Shown one piece after another: positions 9,305-18,459 of a DNA stretch of 64,000 bases. Position 1 is the first letter of the stretch. Every line of letters starts with the position of its first letter. This DNA is from Candidatus Rhodoferax odensensis (lineage in GTDB: Bacteria; Pseudomonadota; Gammaproteobacteria; Burkholderiales; Burkholderiaceae_C). Where the stretch lies: contig JADKDJ010000011.1 in NCBI GenBank assembly GCA_016718405.1, forward strand, positions 38,811 through 102,810. Direction: 5' to 3'. A program made the position numbers and the translations under genes. The notes below the pieces were generated by a model. The model had not been told where the DNA came from. It made no database searches and saw nothing but the letters and a program-made list of their open reading frames with translations.

Positions 9305-9762
9305 GTGCCGATCTGGACCTGTACCAGGACATCGTGCTGGAGCACAAACGCGCGCCGCGCAACTTCGGCGCGCTCGCCGGCGCCACGCACCAGGCCGAAG
9401 GCTCCAATCCGCAGTGCGGCGACCAGATCAGCGTGGCATTAACAATCGAGCACGACCGTATCGCCGAGGTGAGTTTTCAGGGCCAGGGCTGCGCCATCTG
9501 CATGGCCTCCACTTCCATGATGACTGAGGCCATCAAGGGTGCCAGCACCGCCGCCGCGCAGACGCTGCAAGAGCGCTTTCGCGGCGTGCTGACCGGCGCC
9601 GACGAACCCGACGAAGCCTACCTGGGCAAGCTCATGAGCCTGGCCGGCGTGGCGCGTTACCCCAGCCGCATCAAGTGCGCACTGCTGGGCTGGCATGCAC
9701 TAGGTCACGCGCTGCAAACCCCCGCGCCCGCCGGCGCCCAAGCGCAAGCGGTGAGGCCATGA
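9301..9762 (+). CDS. sufU: SufU-type sulfur acceptor / Fe-S scaffold
   Basis: IscU-fold protein that accepts persulfide sulfur from SufS. Conserved ligands are visible: C39 with D41 (QCGD), C64 and C67 (GCAICMAS), C126 (KCALLGWH). The insertion before the last cysteine marks SufU rather than IscU. 153 residues. Its end overlaps the sufT start. Finding SufU with SufBCDS in a betaproteobacterium, where ISC is the usual housekeeping system, points to a second, inducible pathway. Confidence 0.92.
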   Translation: MSADLDLYQDIVLEHKRAPRNFGALAGATHQAEGSNPQCGDQISVALTIEHDRIAEVSFQGQGCAICMASTSMMTEAIKGASTAAAQTLQERFRGVLTGADEPDEAYLGKLMSLAGVARYPSRIKCALLGWHALGHALQTPAPAGAQAQAVRP

Positions 9763-10304
9763 GGCGCCCGCGCGAAACCGTGGTGATCCGACGCCCGGTG
9801 CACGCTGAGCTGATTCCGCAAGGCGATGTGTATGAACTACCCGCCGATACCATTGGCGAAATCACGCAGGCATTGGGCTCGTCCTTCACGCTCTATGTCG
9901 ACGGCTTTCTGGTTCGCATCGCCGGCACGGACGCCGATGCCATCGGCAAGGAGCCGCCGGTGCCGCTGGCGATTCCCGATGACATCAGCCCCGAGGACCT
10001 GCGCGGTGTGGTCTGGGACGTACTCAAGACCTGCTACGACCCCGAGATCCCGGTGGACATCGTCTCCCTCGGACTGGTCTACGTCTGCGACGTGCTGCCG
10101 CTGGACGACGAAACGTTTCGAGTCTCAATCAAGATGACCGTCACTGCCCCCGGCTGCGGCATGGGCGAAGGCATTGCGCAGGAAGTGCAAGACAAGCTTG
10201 AAGCCCTGCCGCGCCTGAGTCAGGTGGAGGTCGAGATTGTGTTCGATCCACCCTGGGATCGATCAATGATGAGCGAAGAGGCAGAACTGGAACTGGGCCT
10301 TTGA
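9759..10304 (+). CDS. sufT: Fe-S maturation protein SufT (MIP18/DUF59 family)
   Basis: About 181 residues. The N-terminal part is specific to the long SufT form. The C-terminal DUF59/MIP18 domain contains the conserved DPEIPVDIVSLGLVY segment and the cysteine in TAPGCGMGEG. SufT proteins help mature Fe-S targets. The ATG at 9759 overlaps the sufU stop; the frame is open further upstream inside sufU but has no ribosome site there. Last clear suf gene of the operon. Confidence 0.9.
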   Translation: MRRPRETVVIRRPVHAELIPQGDVYELPADTIGEITQALGSSFTLYVDGFLVRIAGTDADAIGKEPPVPLAIPDDISPEDLRGVVWDVLKTCYDPEIPVDIVSLGLVYVCDVLPLDDETFRVSIKMTVTAPGCGMGEGIAQEVQDKLEALPRLSQVEVEIVFDPPWDRSMMSEEAELELGL

Positions 10305-10335
10305 AGACCCGCATTCCATGCACCCAAGGACGAAC

Positions 10336-11583
10336 GTGACCCCCAAGATACTGCTACTCGAAGACATCCACGCCAGTGCCACGCCCATCTTGCAGAGCCT
10401 GCGCGGCGTCAGCATCCAGCGCATGAAACACGCGCCATCCGCTCTTGAATTGGTCGAATTGTTGGCCGACGTGCAAGTGCTTGGCTTGCGCTCACGCACG
10501 CCGCTGACACGCGAAGTTCTGCTGCAGGCCCCAGCGCTGCGCGCCGTCGGGGCCTACTGCACCGGCACCAACAACATTGACCTGGCCGCCGCCAGCGAGC
10601 TGGGCATTGCCGTCTTCAACGGCCCCTTCTCCAACACCCGCTCGGTAGCGGAGCTGGTGATCGGGCACGCCATCCACTTGCTGCGCCGCGTGCCCGAGCG
10701 CCACGCGGCAGCGCGACGCGGGGTATGGCTGAAAGACGCCCAGGGTGCCAACGAAGTGCGCGGCAAAACGCTGGGCATCGTCGGCTACGGCAAGATTGGC
10801 ACCCAGACCGGCCTGTTGGCCGAGGCCATCGGCATGCGGGTGGTTTACTTCGACATCGAGGCCCGTCTGCCACTGGGCAACGCCACGCCCGTGGCGACCC
10901 TGGAGGACCTGTTGAGCGAGGCCGATGTGGTCACGCTGCATGTGCCGCAGGCCGAGCGCACCAGAAACCTGATCGACGCGCAGCGTCTGACGCAGATGAA
11001 GGATGGCGCGGCGCTGATCAACCTGGCGCGCGGCCACGCGGTGGACATCGACGCCCTGTTGCAGGCATTGGCCGGCACGCGGCTGCGCGGTGCCGCGCTG
11101 GACGTGTTCCCGCGCGAACCGGCCTCCCGGGCCGACCCCTTCGAGTCACCGCTGCGCGACAGCGACAAGGTGATTCTGACCCCACACGTGGGCGGTTCCA
11201 CGGTGGAGGCGCAACGCAACCTGGGCGTGGAAGTATCGGAAAAGCTGCGCGACTACCTGGCCAGCGGCGCCATCCGCGGTAGCGTCAACCTGCCCGAGCT
11301 CTCGGTGGGACCGCTGCGTAGCCCAGCACGACTGGTGCACATCCACCACGACCGCCCCGGCGTCATCGCCCAGGTCAACGCCACGCTCAGCGCGGCGGGC
11401 CTGAACGTGTCGCACCTGCACCTGGAAACCCAGGGCGGCATGGGCGTGGCGGCGATCGATGTCAGCGCCGCGCTGGACGCGGCGACGCTGGCGAGCCTGC
11501 AGGCGATCGATGGTACCGTTCGCGTGGTGGCCCTGACTCAGTCGGGCGCAATGCCCCTGACGGCCCAGGCCAGCGCCGCGTAG
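10336..11583 (+). CDS. serA: D-3-phosphoglycerate dehydrogenase-like protein (SerA family)
   Basis: NAD-dependent 2-hydroxyacid dehydrogenase, probably the first step of serine synthesis. The Rossmann motif GIVGYGKIG is near residue 150. The catalytic Arg-Glu-His set is recognisable (NLARGH, DVFPREP, LTPHVGGST). A C-terminal ACT domain (HIHHDRPGVIAQVN onward) marks the SerA subtype with serine control. GTG at 10336 has AAGGA five bases upstream; ATG at 10318 is the alternative. It follows sufT closely and may share its transcript: serine feeds cysteine, the SufS substrate. Its 3' end overlaps the opposite methyltransferase by 46 bp. Confidence 0.88.
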   Translation: MTPKILLLEDIHASATPILQSLRGVSIQRMKHAPSALELVELLADVQVLGLRSRTPLTREVLLQAPALRAVGAYCTGTNNIDLAAASELGIAVFNGPFSNTRSVAELVIGHAIHLLRRVPERHAAARRGVWLKDAQGANEVRGKTLGIVGYGKIGTQTGLLAEAIGMRVVYFDIEARLPLGNATPVATLEDLLSEADVVTLHVPQAERTRNLIDAQRLTQMKDGAALINLARGHAVDIDALLQALAGTRLRGAALDVFPREPASRADPFESPLRDSDKVILTPHVGGSTVEAQRNLGVEVSEKLRDYLASGAIRGSVNLPELSVGPLRSPARLVHIHHDRPGVIAQVNATLSAAGLNVSHLHLETQGGMGVAAIDVSAALDAATLASLQAIDGTVRVVALTQSGAMPLTAQASAA

Positions 11584-12347
11584 GAGCGCGGACCATCTGC
11601 CTCCCCGTCAATATAGGCAGCGTACACCGCTTCACGCAACCGCTGTTTGTCGGCGTCACTCAGTGCTGCGACATACTCCGCGCCAGGGCCGTCCCGGCCA
11701 ACATAGGGCAACCAGTAGTCCTCAAACGAGGTGAATTCCATGCGAATGGCGAGCATGGTCTCGCGTACATCGGTCAATCCCGCTGCGCGCCAGGCATCAC
11801 CCAGTTCACCCGGTCGCGTCATCGGCCGGGTGTAGTTGCGTGCCCTGCGCTCGCCGGCCTTGGGATCCAAGGCGGCGGCGGTGTCGAAGAAGATCCGATT
11901 GGCCACAAAACCGCCGCGCGCATCCCACACGGCCGCGGCAACCACTGCGCCTGGGCGCGCCACACGTCGCATCTCGGCGATGGCGTCGCTGGTGCGAGGG
12001 ACAAAGTGCAGCATCAACAAAGACACCACGCGATCAATTGACCCACTGGGAAAGGCCAGTTTGCACGCATCGCCCACCTCGTAGGACACCCGCTCGTCAT
12101 GATTGTTTCGGGCCGCATGCGCCACGTAGGCCGGCGAAAAGTCGATTCCGCGTACTTCCTTGGGCTGACAGCGCTGCAGCAAGGCGCCGGCCAGGCAGCC
12201 GGTGCCACAACCTACGTCCAACACTCGCTCATCGTCGGCGGTGCCCACAAAGTCCAAGAAGGGCTCGACCAGTCGCCGACTCCAGCGACCCATCTGCATT
12301 TCGTAGCCGTCACCATCGGCCGCGTTGAAAGTGGAAGAGACTGTCAT
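11538..12347 (-). CDS. Class I SAM-dependent methyltransferase
   Basis: About 269 residues with a standard methyltransferase fold. The SAM-binding motif I VLDVGCGTGCLAG is near residue 42, an acidic loop GIDFSP follows, and motif IV-like DRVVSLLMLHFV comes later. The substrate cannot be told from sequence. The ATG at 12347 has AAGGAG eight bases upstream; the reading frame is open 38 codons further but without support. The last 46 bp overlap the end of serA tail-to-tail. Confidence 0.8.
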   Translation of the reverse strand: MTVSSTFNAADGDGYEMQMGRWSRRLVEPFLDFVGTADDERVLDVGCGTGCLAGALLQRCQPKEVRGIDFSPAYVAHAARNNHDERVSYEVGDACKLAFPSGSIDRVVSLLMLHFVPRTSDAIAEMRRVARPGAVVAAAVWDARGGFVANRIFFDTAAALDPKAGERRARNYTRPMTRPGELGDAWRAAGLTDVRETMLAIRMEFTSFEDYWLPYVGRDGPGAEYVAALSDADKQRLREAVYAAYIDGEADGPRSYAALAWAVRGIAPD

Positions 12348-12506
12348 CTGCTCACTCCTTGAGTGCACGGTCTTCGGAACCAAGCGCCCGTCAACCATAC
12401 GCCGATAGCTGCGACTATTCAAGTAGTTGGTCGTCGCGCCCCGCGTGCCAACCACGCCCACAGACGTCGGCCAGTGCCGCCGCGCTGGAGTGACGCCCCC
12501 GGGCGT

Positions 12507-13712
12507 TCAGCCGTCCTTGCCGTCGAGCCGCGTGCGCATCAGCCAGGGCGTGTACAAACCCAGGTAAATCAGGAAGGCCAGGCTCCAGGCCGCCGCCGCC
12601 GCGACCAGTGCGTAGACGTAGAGCGAGGGCGCCAGCAGCGGCAGCAACACGCGGAGCACTGCCGCGCCCATTACCAACACATAGGCCAGCACCTCGGCGG
12701 CGCCCACCTGCAGCGGACGGCCGGTGTGGCCGCGCGCGGTGCGGGTCATCATGCCGATGATCAGACCCCCGGTGGTGCCGACTGCCAACGCATGCACGCC
12801 GGCTGACACCGTAACCACGCCGATCTGGGCCAGCGCCAGCAAGGCCAGGCCGATGGGCAGCCACAGGTAGGCCAGGTGCAGTATCCACAGGATCGGGCGA
12901 TCCCGCGTCACCAGCGGCTGCCAGCGCAACTGGCGGTACAGGTTCAGGGTGCTGGCCAGCGCCAGCGCTGCCATGGTCAGGGCGCTTTGCCAGCCGCTGA
13001 CCCACAAGGCCAGGCCGACTGCGGTGGAAGCCAGCGTCGCGCGCTCCAGCCACGGCAAGGCCGTGAGCTGCAGGCCCGGTGTGGCGCTGGCGGTAAAGGC
13101 GGGCACCACGCGCCCGGCCATCACACACTCGATCATCATGATCAGGGCCAGCCCGGCATACAAGCTCTGCATCGGCGCCAGGTTGATGACGCCACCGGCT
13201 GACAGGTGGAACACCAGGTTCACCGCCGACAGCAGCAACAGGATGACGGCCAGCGGCACGTTGCGCATATTGCGCGAGCGCAGCAACAGGCGCAGGAAGA
13301 TCACGCCCACCGTCGGCAACAGTGCCAGGTCAAGCACCGCAAACACGGGGTACGGCGCGACCAGCGCCGCCACGCGCGCAGCCAGCCACAACAGCACCAG
13401 CGCACCAAGGGCCGGCCCACGCGGTGTGGGCAGACCAGTCCAGGCCTTGCCCGCCGTCATCAAAAAGCCGACGATGACCGCGATGGCGAAGCCAAACAGC
13501 ATCTCGTGGGCGTGCCACAGCAGGGGAACTGGCGTAGGCAGCCAGGTCATGCCGCCCAGGTAGATCGCCACCCACAGCGGCACGATTGACGCCGCCAGCA
13601 TGGCCGCGCCAATGTAGAAAGGGCGAAAACCCAGCCGCAGCAAGGGCATGCCGTGCAAGGCCAGTAACACCGGCGAGCTGACCGGCTGAATGGGGGGCAA
13701 CTTGGTACTCAT
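12507..13712 (-). CDS. nnrS: NnrS family membrane protein
   Basis: Polytopic membrane protein of 401 residues with about twelve hydrophobic helices. NnrS proteins protect cells from NO-derived damage and are typical NsrR targets. Family hallmarks: the N-terminal LLRLGFRPFYIGAA, WHAHEMLFGF with paired histidines, and a late GLIIGMMTRTARGHTGR loop. It is divergent from nsrR. An NsrR-type box lies 31-53 bp before the ATG, where it should repress transcription. Confidence 0.9.
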   Translation of the reverse strand: MSTKLPPIQPVSSPVLLALHGMPLLRLGFRPFYIGAAMLAASIVPLWVAIYLGGMTWLPTPVPLLWHAHEMLFGFAIAVIVGFLMTAGKAWTGLPTPRGPALGALVLLWLAARVAALVAPYPVFAVLDLALLPTVGVIFLRLLLRSRNMRNVPLAVILLLLSAVNLVFHLSAGGVINLAPMQSLYAGLALIMMIECVMAGRVVPAFTASATPGLQLTALPWLERATLASTAVGLALWVSGWQSALTMAALALASTLNLYRQLRWQPLVTRDRPILWILHLAYLWLPIGLALLALAQIGVVTVSAGVHALAVGTTGGLIIGMMTRTARGHTGRPLQVGAAEVLAYVLVMGAAVLRVLLPLLAPSLYVYALVAAAAAWSLAFLIYLGLYTPWLMRTRLDGKDG

Positions 13713-13742
13713 GGTTGGTTATCGCTTGTGAGTGGTGATTTA

Positions 13743-13765
13743 AATGTGCATTTTACATGCATCTT
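13743..13765 (-). promoter_or_regulatory. NsrR-type operator between nnrS and nsrR
   Basis: Inverted repeat AATGTGCAT, 5-nt spacer, ATGCATCTT, with the same spacing as the norZ and suf boxes. It sits just upstream of nnrS in the divergent nnrS-nsrR spacer, so it could control nnrS and also nsrR itself. A second, weak ATGTATG-containing site near 13797-13815 is not convincing. Confidence 0.75.
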
Positions 13766-13873
13766 CAATTCGTTGTACCATAAAATGATATCTGACATAC
13801 ATGTTTTGATCATGCCGGGTCAGACCACTTAGCACCGCAAATGTGCTTTGGCTCAAATTCACTAGGAGACCCC

Positions 13874-14443
13874 ATGCGGCTGACCGACTACACCGATTAC
13901 ACCCTGCGCGTGCTGATGTTCTGCGCGGTGCACCCCGAGCGGCCGATCACCATCGCCGAAATCGCCGAGAGCCATTCGGTCTCCAAAAACCACTTGATGA
14001 AGATCGTCAACGACCTGGCGCGCCAGGGCATCCTGCAAACCACGCGCGGACGCGGCGGCGGTCTGCGCCTGCTCAAACCCGCCGCCGAGATCCGCATCGG
14101 TGACGTGGTGCGAAACACCGAGACCGATTTTCGCATGGTCGAGTGCTTTGATGCTGACCACAACTCGTGCACGCTGACGGCGCACTGCCAGCTCAAGAAT
14201 GTGATTGGCCGCGCCATGGGCGCCTACCTCGCCGAACTGGACAAGGTGACGCTGGCCGACATCACGCAGAACCTGGCCGGCTCGGTGCCGGGTGGCAGCG
14301 TCAGTGCGGTGCGCGTTAGCCAGATCAAACGCCAAAGCCCCGTCAAACTGTCCTTGCCGGTACTCGGTCGCGCGCCCGTCGGGCCCGCTGCCGCCGGGCC
14401 TCAGTCGAAGGCCACGCGCAAAACGTCCAACAGCCGCGCATAG
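13874..14443 (+). CDS. nsrR: NO-sensing Rrf2-family repressor NsrR
   Basis: Fe-S transcription factor whose cluster is damaged by NO, which derepresses NO-defence genes. The winged HTH occupies about residues 1-75 (YTLRVLMF, SKNHLMKIVNDL, TTRGRGGGLRL). Three cluster cysteines are visible in the middle (ECFDADHNSC and HCQLK). About 189 residues, longer than usual (~150) because of a low-complexity Pro/Ala tail. That tail overlaps the opposite hydrolase gene by 43 bp. The ATG at 13874 follows TAGGAG; an in-frame ATG at 13841 lacks a ribosome site. Confidence 0.9.
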   Translation: MRLTDYTDYTLRVLMFCAVHPERPITIAEIAESHSVSKNHLMKIVNDLARQGILQTTRGRGGGLRLLKPAAEIRIGDVVRNTETDFRMVECFDADHNSCTLTAHCQLKNVIGRAMGAYLAELDKVTLADITQNLAGSVPGGSVSAVRVSQIKRQSPVKLSLPVLGRAPVGPAAAGPQSKATRKTSNSRA

Positions 14444-15243
14444 GCCTTTTCCCGCGCCACTGGATTCGGGCCGGCGTGCACGCCCTGCCCCGGGTTGACG
14501 CCGTTGGGCACATCGCGGCGCAGCTTGACGCTACCCACTGGGTTGTCGAAGTCGTGATAACTGTCGGCAAACACGTTGACCTCGGCGCCAACCGCCTTGC
14601 CCAGCGCAATGCAAGGCTCGGGCGGCGTCCAATCGTCCTTTTCGCCCAGCATCAGAATCAGCTTGGTATTGGGCTGGTAGTTGGCTCTGGCGGCGGCACT
14701 GCAACCGGGATAAAAGGCCACCGCCACGGCCGGCTTGACCCCTTGCGCCACCACTTCGCGGTGGGCGGATTCGGTTGCCGCCAACACAGCACTGCCGCCG
14801 TGCGACCAGCCGAGCAGAGCTATCTTGTTCGCGTGCGCCCAGGGCTGCTTAGCGACCCAGTTCAGCGCCGCCAACGCATCGCGGCGCCGCTCGGTCTGGG
14901 TGATCGTGCGTTCGCCGATCTTCTGGGTGCACAACTGCTGCACGCCGCGCGGGCGCAAGCTGTCGGGGAACACCACCGCGTAACCCTGCTCCACCAACAA
15001 ATCGGCCATGGCCTGGTGCCGCGCGTTGAGCTGACCCTGGCGCTTGCCGCGCGCCAGGTACAGACCACCGCAGCCGTGCATCGCCACCACGGTGCCCTTT
15101 GGGGGAGTGGCCGGGCGCGCCACCCAGGCGGTGAGCACGGTGCCATCCAGACTTTGGAAGCTGACCGCTTCAGGCGCCACCGCGCGGGCCGGCAGCAGAT
15201 GCAAGCCCAGGCTGACCGCCAAAACAGCCCGCAAGCGGCGCAT
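14401..15243 (-). CDS. Exported dienelactone-hydrolase-like alpha/beta hydrolase
   Basis: 280 residues with a signal peptide (cleavage probably after ARAVA). The alpha/beta-hydrolase triad is readable: nucleophile Ser in GWSHGG, Asp in GEKDDW, His in SYHDFD. An oxyanion-type HGCGG motif follows strand 3. It fits the dienelactone hydrolase family; the substrate is unknown. Convergent with nsrR, sharing 43 bp at the 3' ends. It stands just downstream of alaS on the same strand. Confidence 0.82.
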   Translation of the reverse strand: MRRLRAVLAVSLGLHLLPARAVAPEAVSFQSLDGTVLTAWVARPATPPKGTVVAMHGCGGLYLARGKRQGQLNARHQAMADLLVEQGYAVVFPDSLRPRGVQQLCTQKIGERTITQTERRRDALAALNWVAKQPWAHANKIALLGWSHGGSAVLAATESAHREVVAQGVKPAVAVAFYPGCSAAARANYQPNTKLILMLGEKDDWTPPEPCIALGKAVGAEVNVFADSYHDFDNPVGSVKLRRDVPNGVNPGQGVHAGPNPVAREKAYARLLDVLRVAFD

Positions 15244-15290
15244 GAATTACCTGTTGTGCTATCAGTTCACTAGCAAACGAGAACCACCGA

Positions 15291-17921
15291 TCAGAGCTTG
15301 CCGGTTACCCAGGCGGCCACGCTGGCCAAGGCGGCACTCAGCTTGGCCGGCTCGGTGCCACCAGCCATGGCCATATCGGGCTTGCCACCGCCTTTGCCGC
15401 CCACCTGTTGCGCGACGAAGTTGACCAACTCACCGGCCTTGACCTTGCCGGTGTTGTCGGCAGTCACGCCGGCAGCAAGTTGCACCTTGTCGCCCTCCAC
15501 CACCGCCAGCAGGATCACCGCTGACTTGAGCTTGTCCTTGAGCTTGTCCATGGTCTCGCGCAAGGTCTTGGCATCGGCGCCATCAAGCTTGGCCACCAGC
15601 AGCTTGACGCCCTTGACGTCCACCGCCTGGCTGAGCATCTCGTCGCCTTGTGCGGAAGCCAGCTTGCCCTTGAGCGCGGCCACTTCCTTCTCCAGCGTCT
15701 TGACGTGGTCGAGTACCTGCCCGATGCGCTCGTTCAGCTCGGCCACCGGCGCCTTGACGGCGGCCGCGGCGCCTTGCACCGTGTCTTCCAGCCCCTGCAG
15801 GTAGGCCAAGGCGTTCTGTCCGGTCACCGCCTCGATACGACGCACGCCAGAGGCCACGCCGCCCTCGGCCACCACCTTGAACAGGCCAATATCGCCGCTG
15901 CGCTGCACGTGTGTGCCGCCACACAGTTCGCGGCTGGACCCAATGTCAAGCACGCGCACCGTCTCACCATACTTCTCGCCAAACAGCATCATGGCGCCGG
16001 TCTTCTGGGCCGATTCGATGTCCATCACGCGCGCTTGCGTTTGCGCGTTTTGCAAAATCTCGGCGTTGACGCGCAACTCGATCTCCTTGATCTGCTCATC
16101 CGTCACCGGTGCGTTGTGGGCAAAGTCAAAGCGCGTGCGCTGTGGGTTCACCAGGCTGCCCTTTTGTTGCACATGATCGCCCAACACCTCGCGCAAGGCC
16201 TTGTGCATCAGGTGCGTGACCGAGTGGTTGCGCATGGTGGCGCTACGCGCAGAGGCATCCACATGGGCGGTCACCGTGTCACCGACCTTCAGGATGCCGG
16301 TCTTCAGCGTGCCGTGGTGGCCAAACACATCGGCCTTGATCTTCTGCGTGTCATCCACTTCGAACATGGCGCTGTTGTTGAACACCGCACCAGCATCGCC
16401 CACCTGGCCGCCGCTCTCGGCGTAGAACGGGGTTTCGTCCAGCACCACCACGCCATGTTGGCCGGCCTTGAGCTCGTTGGCGGCCGCGCCATCAACATAC
16501 AGAGCCACCACCTTGGTGGCCTGCGTCAGGCTGTCATAGCCGACAAAGGTGTTGCCCTCGCCGCTGTATTCCAGCGCGCGATCCATCTTGAACTTGCCGG
16601 CGGCGCGGGCCTGGGCCTTTTGTTTGTCCATCGCGGTGGCAAACCCGGCCTCGTCCACGCTCAGCCCACGCTCGCGGCACACATCGGCCGACAGGTCCAA
16701 CGGAAAGCCATAGGTGTCGTGCAGCTTGAAGGCCACTTCGCCGGGCAGCACCTTGGTGTCACCTGCCAGAGCGTCGTCAAGAATCTCCATGCCCACTTCC
16801 AGGGTCTCAAAGAAGCGCTCCTCCTCCGCCTTCAGCACCTCCGTAATGCGCTTCTCCTGTGCCGCCAGATTGGGGTAGGCCTCGCCCATCAAGGCCACCA
16901 AGTCGGCCACCAGCTTGTGGAAGAACGGTGCCTTCTGGCCCAGCTTGTAGCCGTGGCGGATGGCGCGGCGGATGATGCGGCGTTGCACGTAGCCTCGGCC
17001 TTCGCTGCCGGGGATGACACCGTCACTCACCAGGAAGGCCGTGGCGCGGATGTGATCGGCAATCACTCGCAGGCTCTTGTTTGCAAGGTCAGTGCAACCG
17101 GTCTCCCGCGCGGCGGCCTTCACCAGTGCATCAAAAATATCAATCTCGTAGTTGCTGTGTACGTGCTGCAGGATGGCGGCCAGACGCTCCAGACCCATGC
17201 CGGTGTCCACGCAGGGTGCGGGCAAGGGCTTGACGCTGCCATCGGGCTGCATATCGAACTGCATGAACACGTGGTTCCAGATCTCGATGTAGCGGTCACC
17301 ATCCTGCTCCGGGCTGCCGGGTGGGCCGCCGGGGATACTGGGGCCGTGGTCGTAGAAGATCTCACTGCACGGGCCGCAAGGGCCGGTGTCGGCCATCATC
17401 CAGAAGTTGTCGGACATGTATTTGCCGCCCTTGTTGTCGCCAATGCGCACCACGCGCTCAGGCGGCAGGCCGATCTCTTTGGTCCAGATGTCATAGGCCT
17501 CGTCGTCGTCGATGTAGACGGTGGCCCACAACTTGTCAGCGGGCAGGCCGTAGACCTCGGTCAGCAACTCCCAGCCCCACTTGAGCGAATCGCGCTTGAA
17601 GTAGTCGCCAAAACTCCAGTTGCCCAGCATCTCGAAGAAGGTGTGATGCCGCGCGGTGTAACCCACGTTCTCCAGGTCGTTGTGCTTACCGCCAGCGCGC
17701 AGACACGCCTGTACCGAGGCGGCGCGCACGTAGGAGCGTTTGTCGGTGCCCAGGAACACGTCCTTGAACTGGACCATGCCCGAGTTGGTGAACATCAGCG
17801 TCGGGTCGTTGCCCGGCACCAGCGGGCTGCTGGCGACCACCGTGTGCTCCTTGGAGGCAAAGAAGTCCAGAAAGATCTTGCGGATGTCGGCAACGTTGAC
17901 GGCGGAAACAGTTGTATTCAT
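15291..17921 (-). CDS. alaS: Alanyl-tRNA synthetase
   Basis: Charges tRNA-Ala; essential cytoplasmic enzyme. 876 residues, the normal bacterial size. In order: class II catalytic core (FTNSGMVQFKDVFLG, RHHTFFEMLGNWSFGDYF), tRNA-recognition helices, editing domain with zinc-binding HxxxH and CxxxH pieces (NHSVTHLMH, CGGTHV), and C-terminal C-Ala domain ending in a Gly-rich GGKGGGKPDMAMAGG. The ATG at 17921 starts the canonical N-terminus; the longer frame to 17996 is not supported. Confidence 0.97.
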   Translation of the reverse strand: MNTTVSAVNVADIRKIFLDFFASKEHTVVASSPLVPGNDPTLMFTNSGMVQFKDVFLGTDKRSYVRAASVQACLRAGGKHNDLENVGYTARHHTFFEMLGNWSFGDYFKRDSLKWGWELLTEVYGLPADKLWATVYIDDDEAYDIWTKEIGLPPERVVRIGDNKGGKYMSDNFWMMADTGPCGPCSEIFYDHGPSIPGGPPGSPEQDGDRYIEIWNHVFMQFDMQPDGSVKPLPAPCVDTGMGLERLAAILQHVHSNYEIDIFDALVKAAARETGCTDLANKSLRVIADHIRATAFLVSDGVIPGSEGRGYVQRRIIRRAIRHGYKLGQKAPFFHKLVADLVALMGEAYPNLAAQEKRITEVLKAEEERFFETLEVGMEILDDALAGDTKVLPGEVAFKLHDTYGFPLDLSADVCRERGLSVDEAGFATAMDKQKAQARAAGKFKMDRALEYSGEGNTFVGYDSLTQATKVVALYVDGAAANELKAGQHGVVVLDETPFYAESGGQVGDAGAVFNNSAMFEVDDTQKIKADVFGHHGTLKTGILKVGDTVTAHVDASARSATMRNHSVTHLMHKALREVLGDHVQQKGSLVNPQRTRFDFAHNAPVTDEQIKEIELRVNAEILQNAQTQARVMDIESAQKTGAMMLFGEKYGETVRVLDIGSSRELCGGTHVQRSGDIGLFKVVAEGGVASGVRRIEAVTGQNALAYLQGLEDTVQGAAAAVKAPVAELNERIGQVLDHVKTLEKEVAALKGKLASAQGDEMLSQAVDVKGVKLLVAKLDGADAKTLRETMDKLKDKLKSAVILLAVVEGDKVQLAAGVTADNTGKVKAGELVNFVAQQVGGKGGGKPDMAMAGGTEPAKLSAALASVAAWVTGKL

Positions 17922-18173
17922 GGCAAGCACAGGTGGTTTTGGGATTCTGATTGGCAAGCGACACGCCTGCGAGAGCCACGCCCGATGTGCCAGCACACGG
18001 CAAACTGAGCGCGAAAGCGGCCAATTTTAGGGCATCACGCCTCGTGGCACGGGCATTTACGCACCGGCCTTGCTGAATGCTCACAGCCGCTTGCGCAGCG
18101 GGGCCGGCAAAGTCGCTATCCCATCCAACGCGGACGTGATAGCATCAAACATCAAACATCACCAGAGAACACC
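17922..18173. other. Intergenic region between alaS and vapB
   Basis: About 250 bp without a supported gene. It should hold the alaS promoter (leftward) and the vapBC promoter (rightward). Just before vapB there is a short direct repeat, CATCAAA CATCAAA CATCAC (18143-18161), a possible antitoxin binding site. Nothing else stands out. Confidence 0.4.
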
Positions 18174-18455
18174 ATGCGCACCACGCTCGACATCGAAGAC
18201 GACGTTTTGTTTGCTGCAAAGGAAATCGCCAAGCGCGACAAGAAGACGCTGGGGCAGACCATCAGCGAACTCGCTCGGCGAGCCTTCACCACCCCGACCG
18301 CCACGACGCCGGGCGCCGGTGCGGGCCTGACCAAGGCTGACCCAGCCGCCGTGTCCGAGCCGCTGGCCGCTTACGGCATCCACCCGCTGCCCGCGCGGGG
18401 CGGGATCGTCAGCAACGAGCTGATTGATCGTCTGCGTGACGCAGAGGGCGTTTGA
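18174..18455 (+). CDS. vapB: VapB-like antitoxin
   Basis: 93 residues. The N-terminus MRTTLDIEDDVLFAAKEIA is a ribbon-helix-helix DNA-binding start of the CopG/VapB kind, and a proline- and alanine-rich C-terminal half would wrap the toxin. It ends five bases before the PIN toxin gene, the normal antitoxin-first order. Antitoxins of this kind also repress their own promoter, and short direct repeats lie just upstream. Confidence 0.78.
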   Translation: MRTTLDIEDDVLFAAKEIAKRDKKTLGQTISELARRAFTTPTATTPGAGAGLTKADPAAVSEPLAAYGIHPLPARGGIVSNELIDRLRDAEGV

Positions 18456-18459
18456 AGCG

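Noticed and set aside
13787..13815. Second NsrR or FNR box next to nsrR
   Set aside because: The half-sites are poor matches and the spacing is wrong for either regulator.
15648..18008. 786-codon plus-strand frame opposite alaS
   Set aside because: Long antisense frame caused by codon bias of alaS; alaS is unambiguous.
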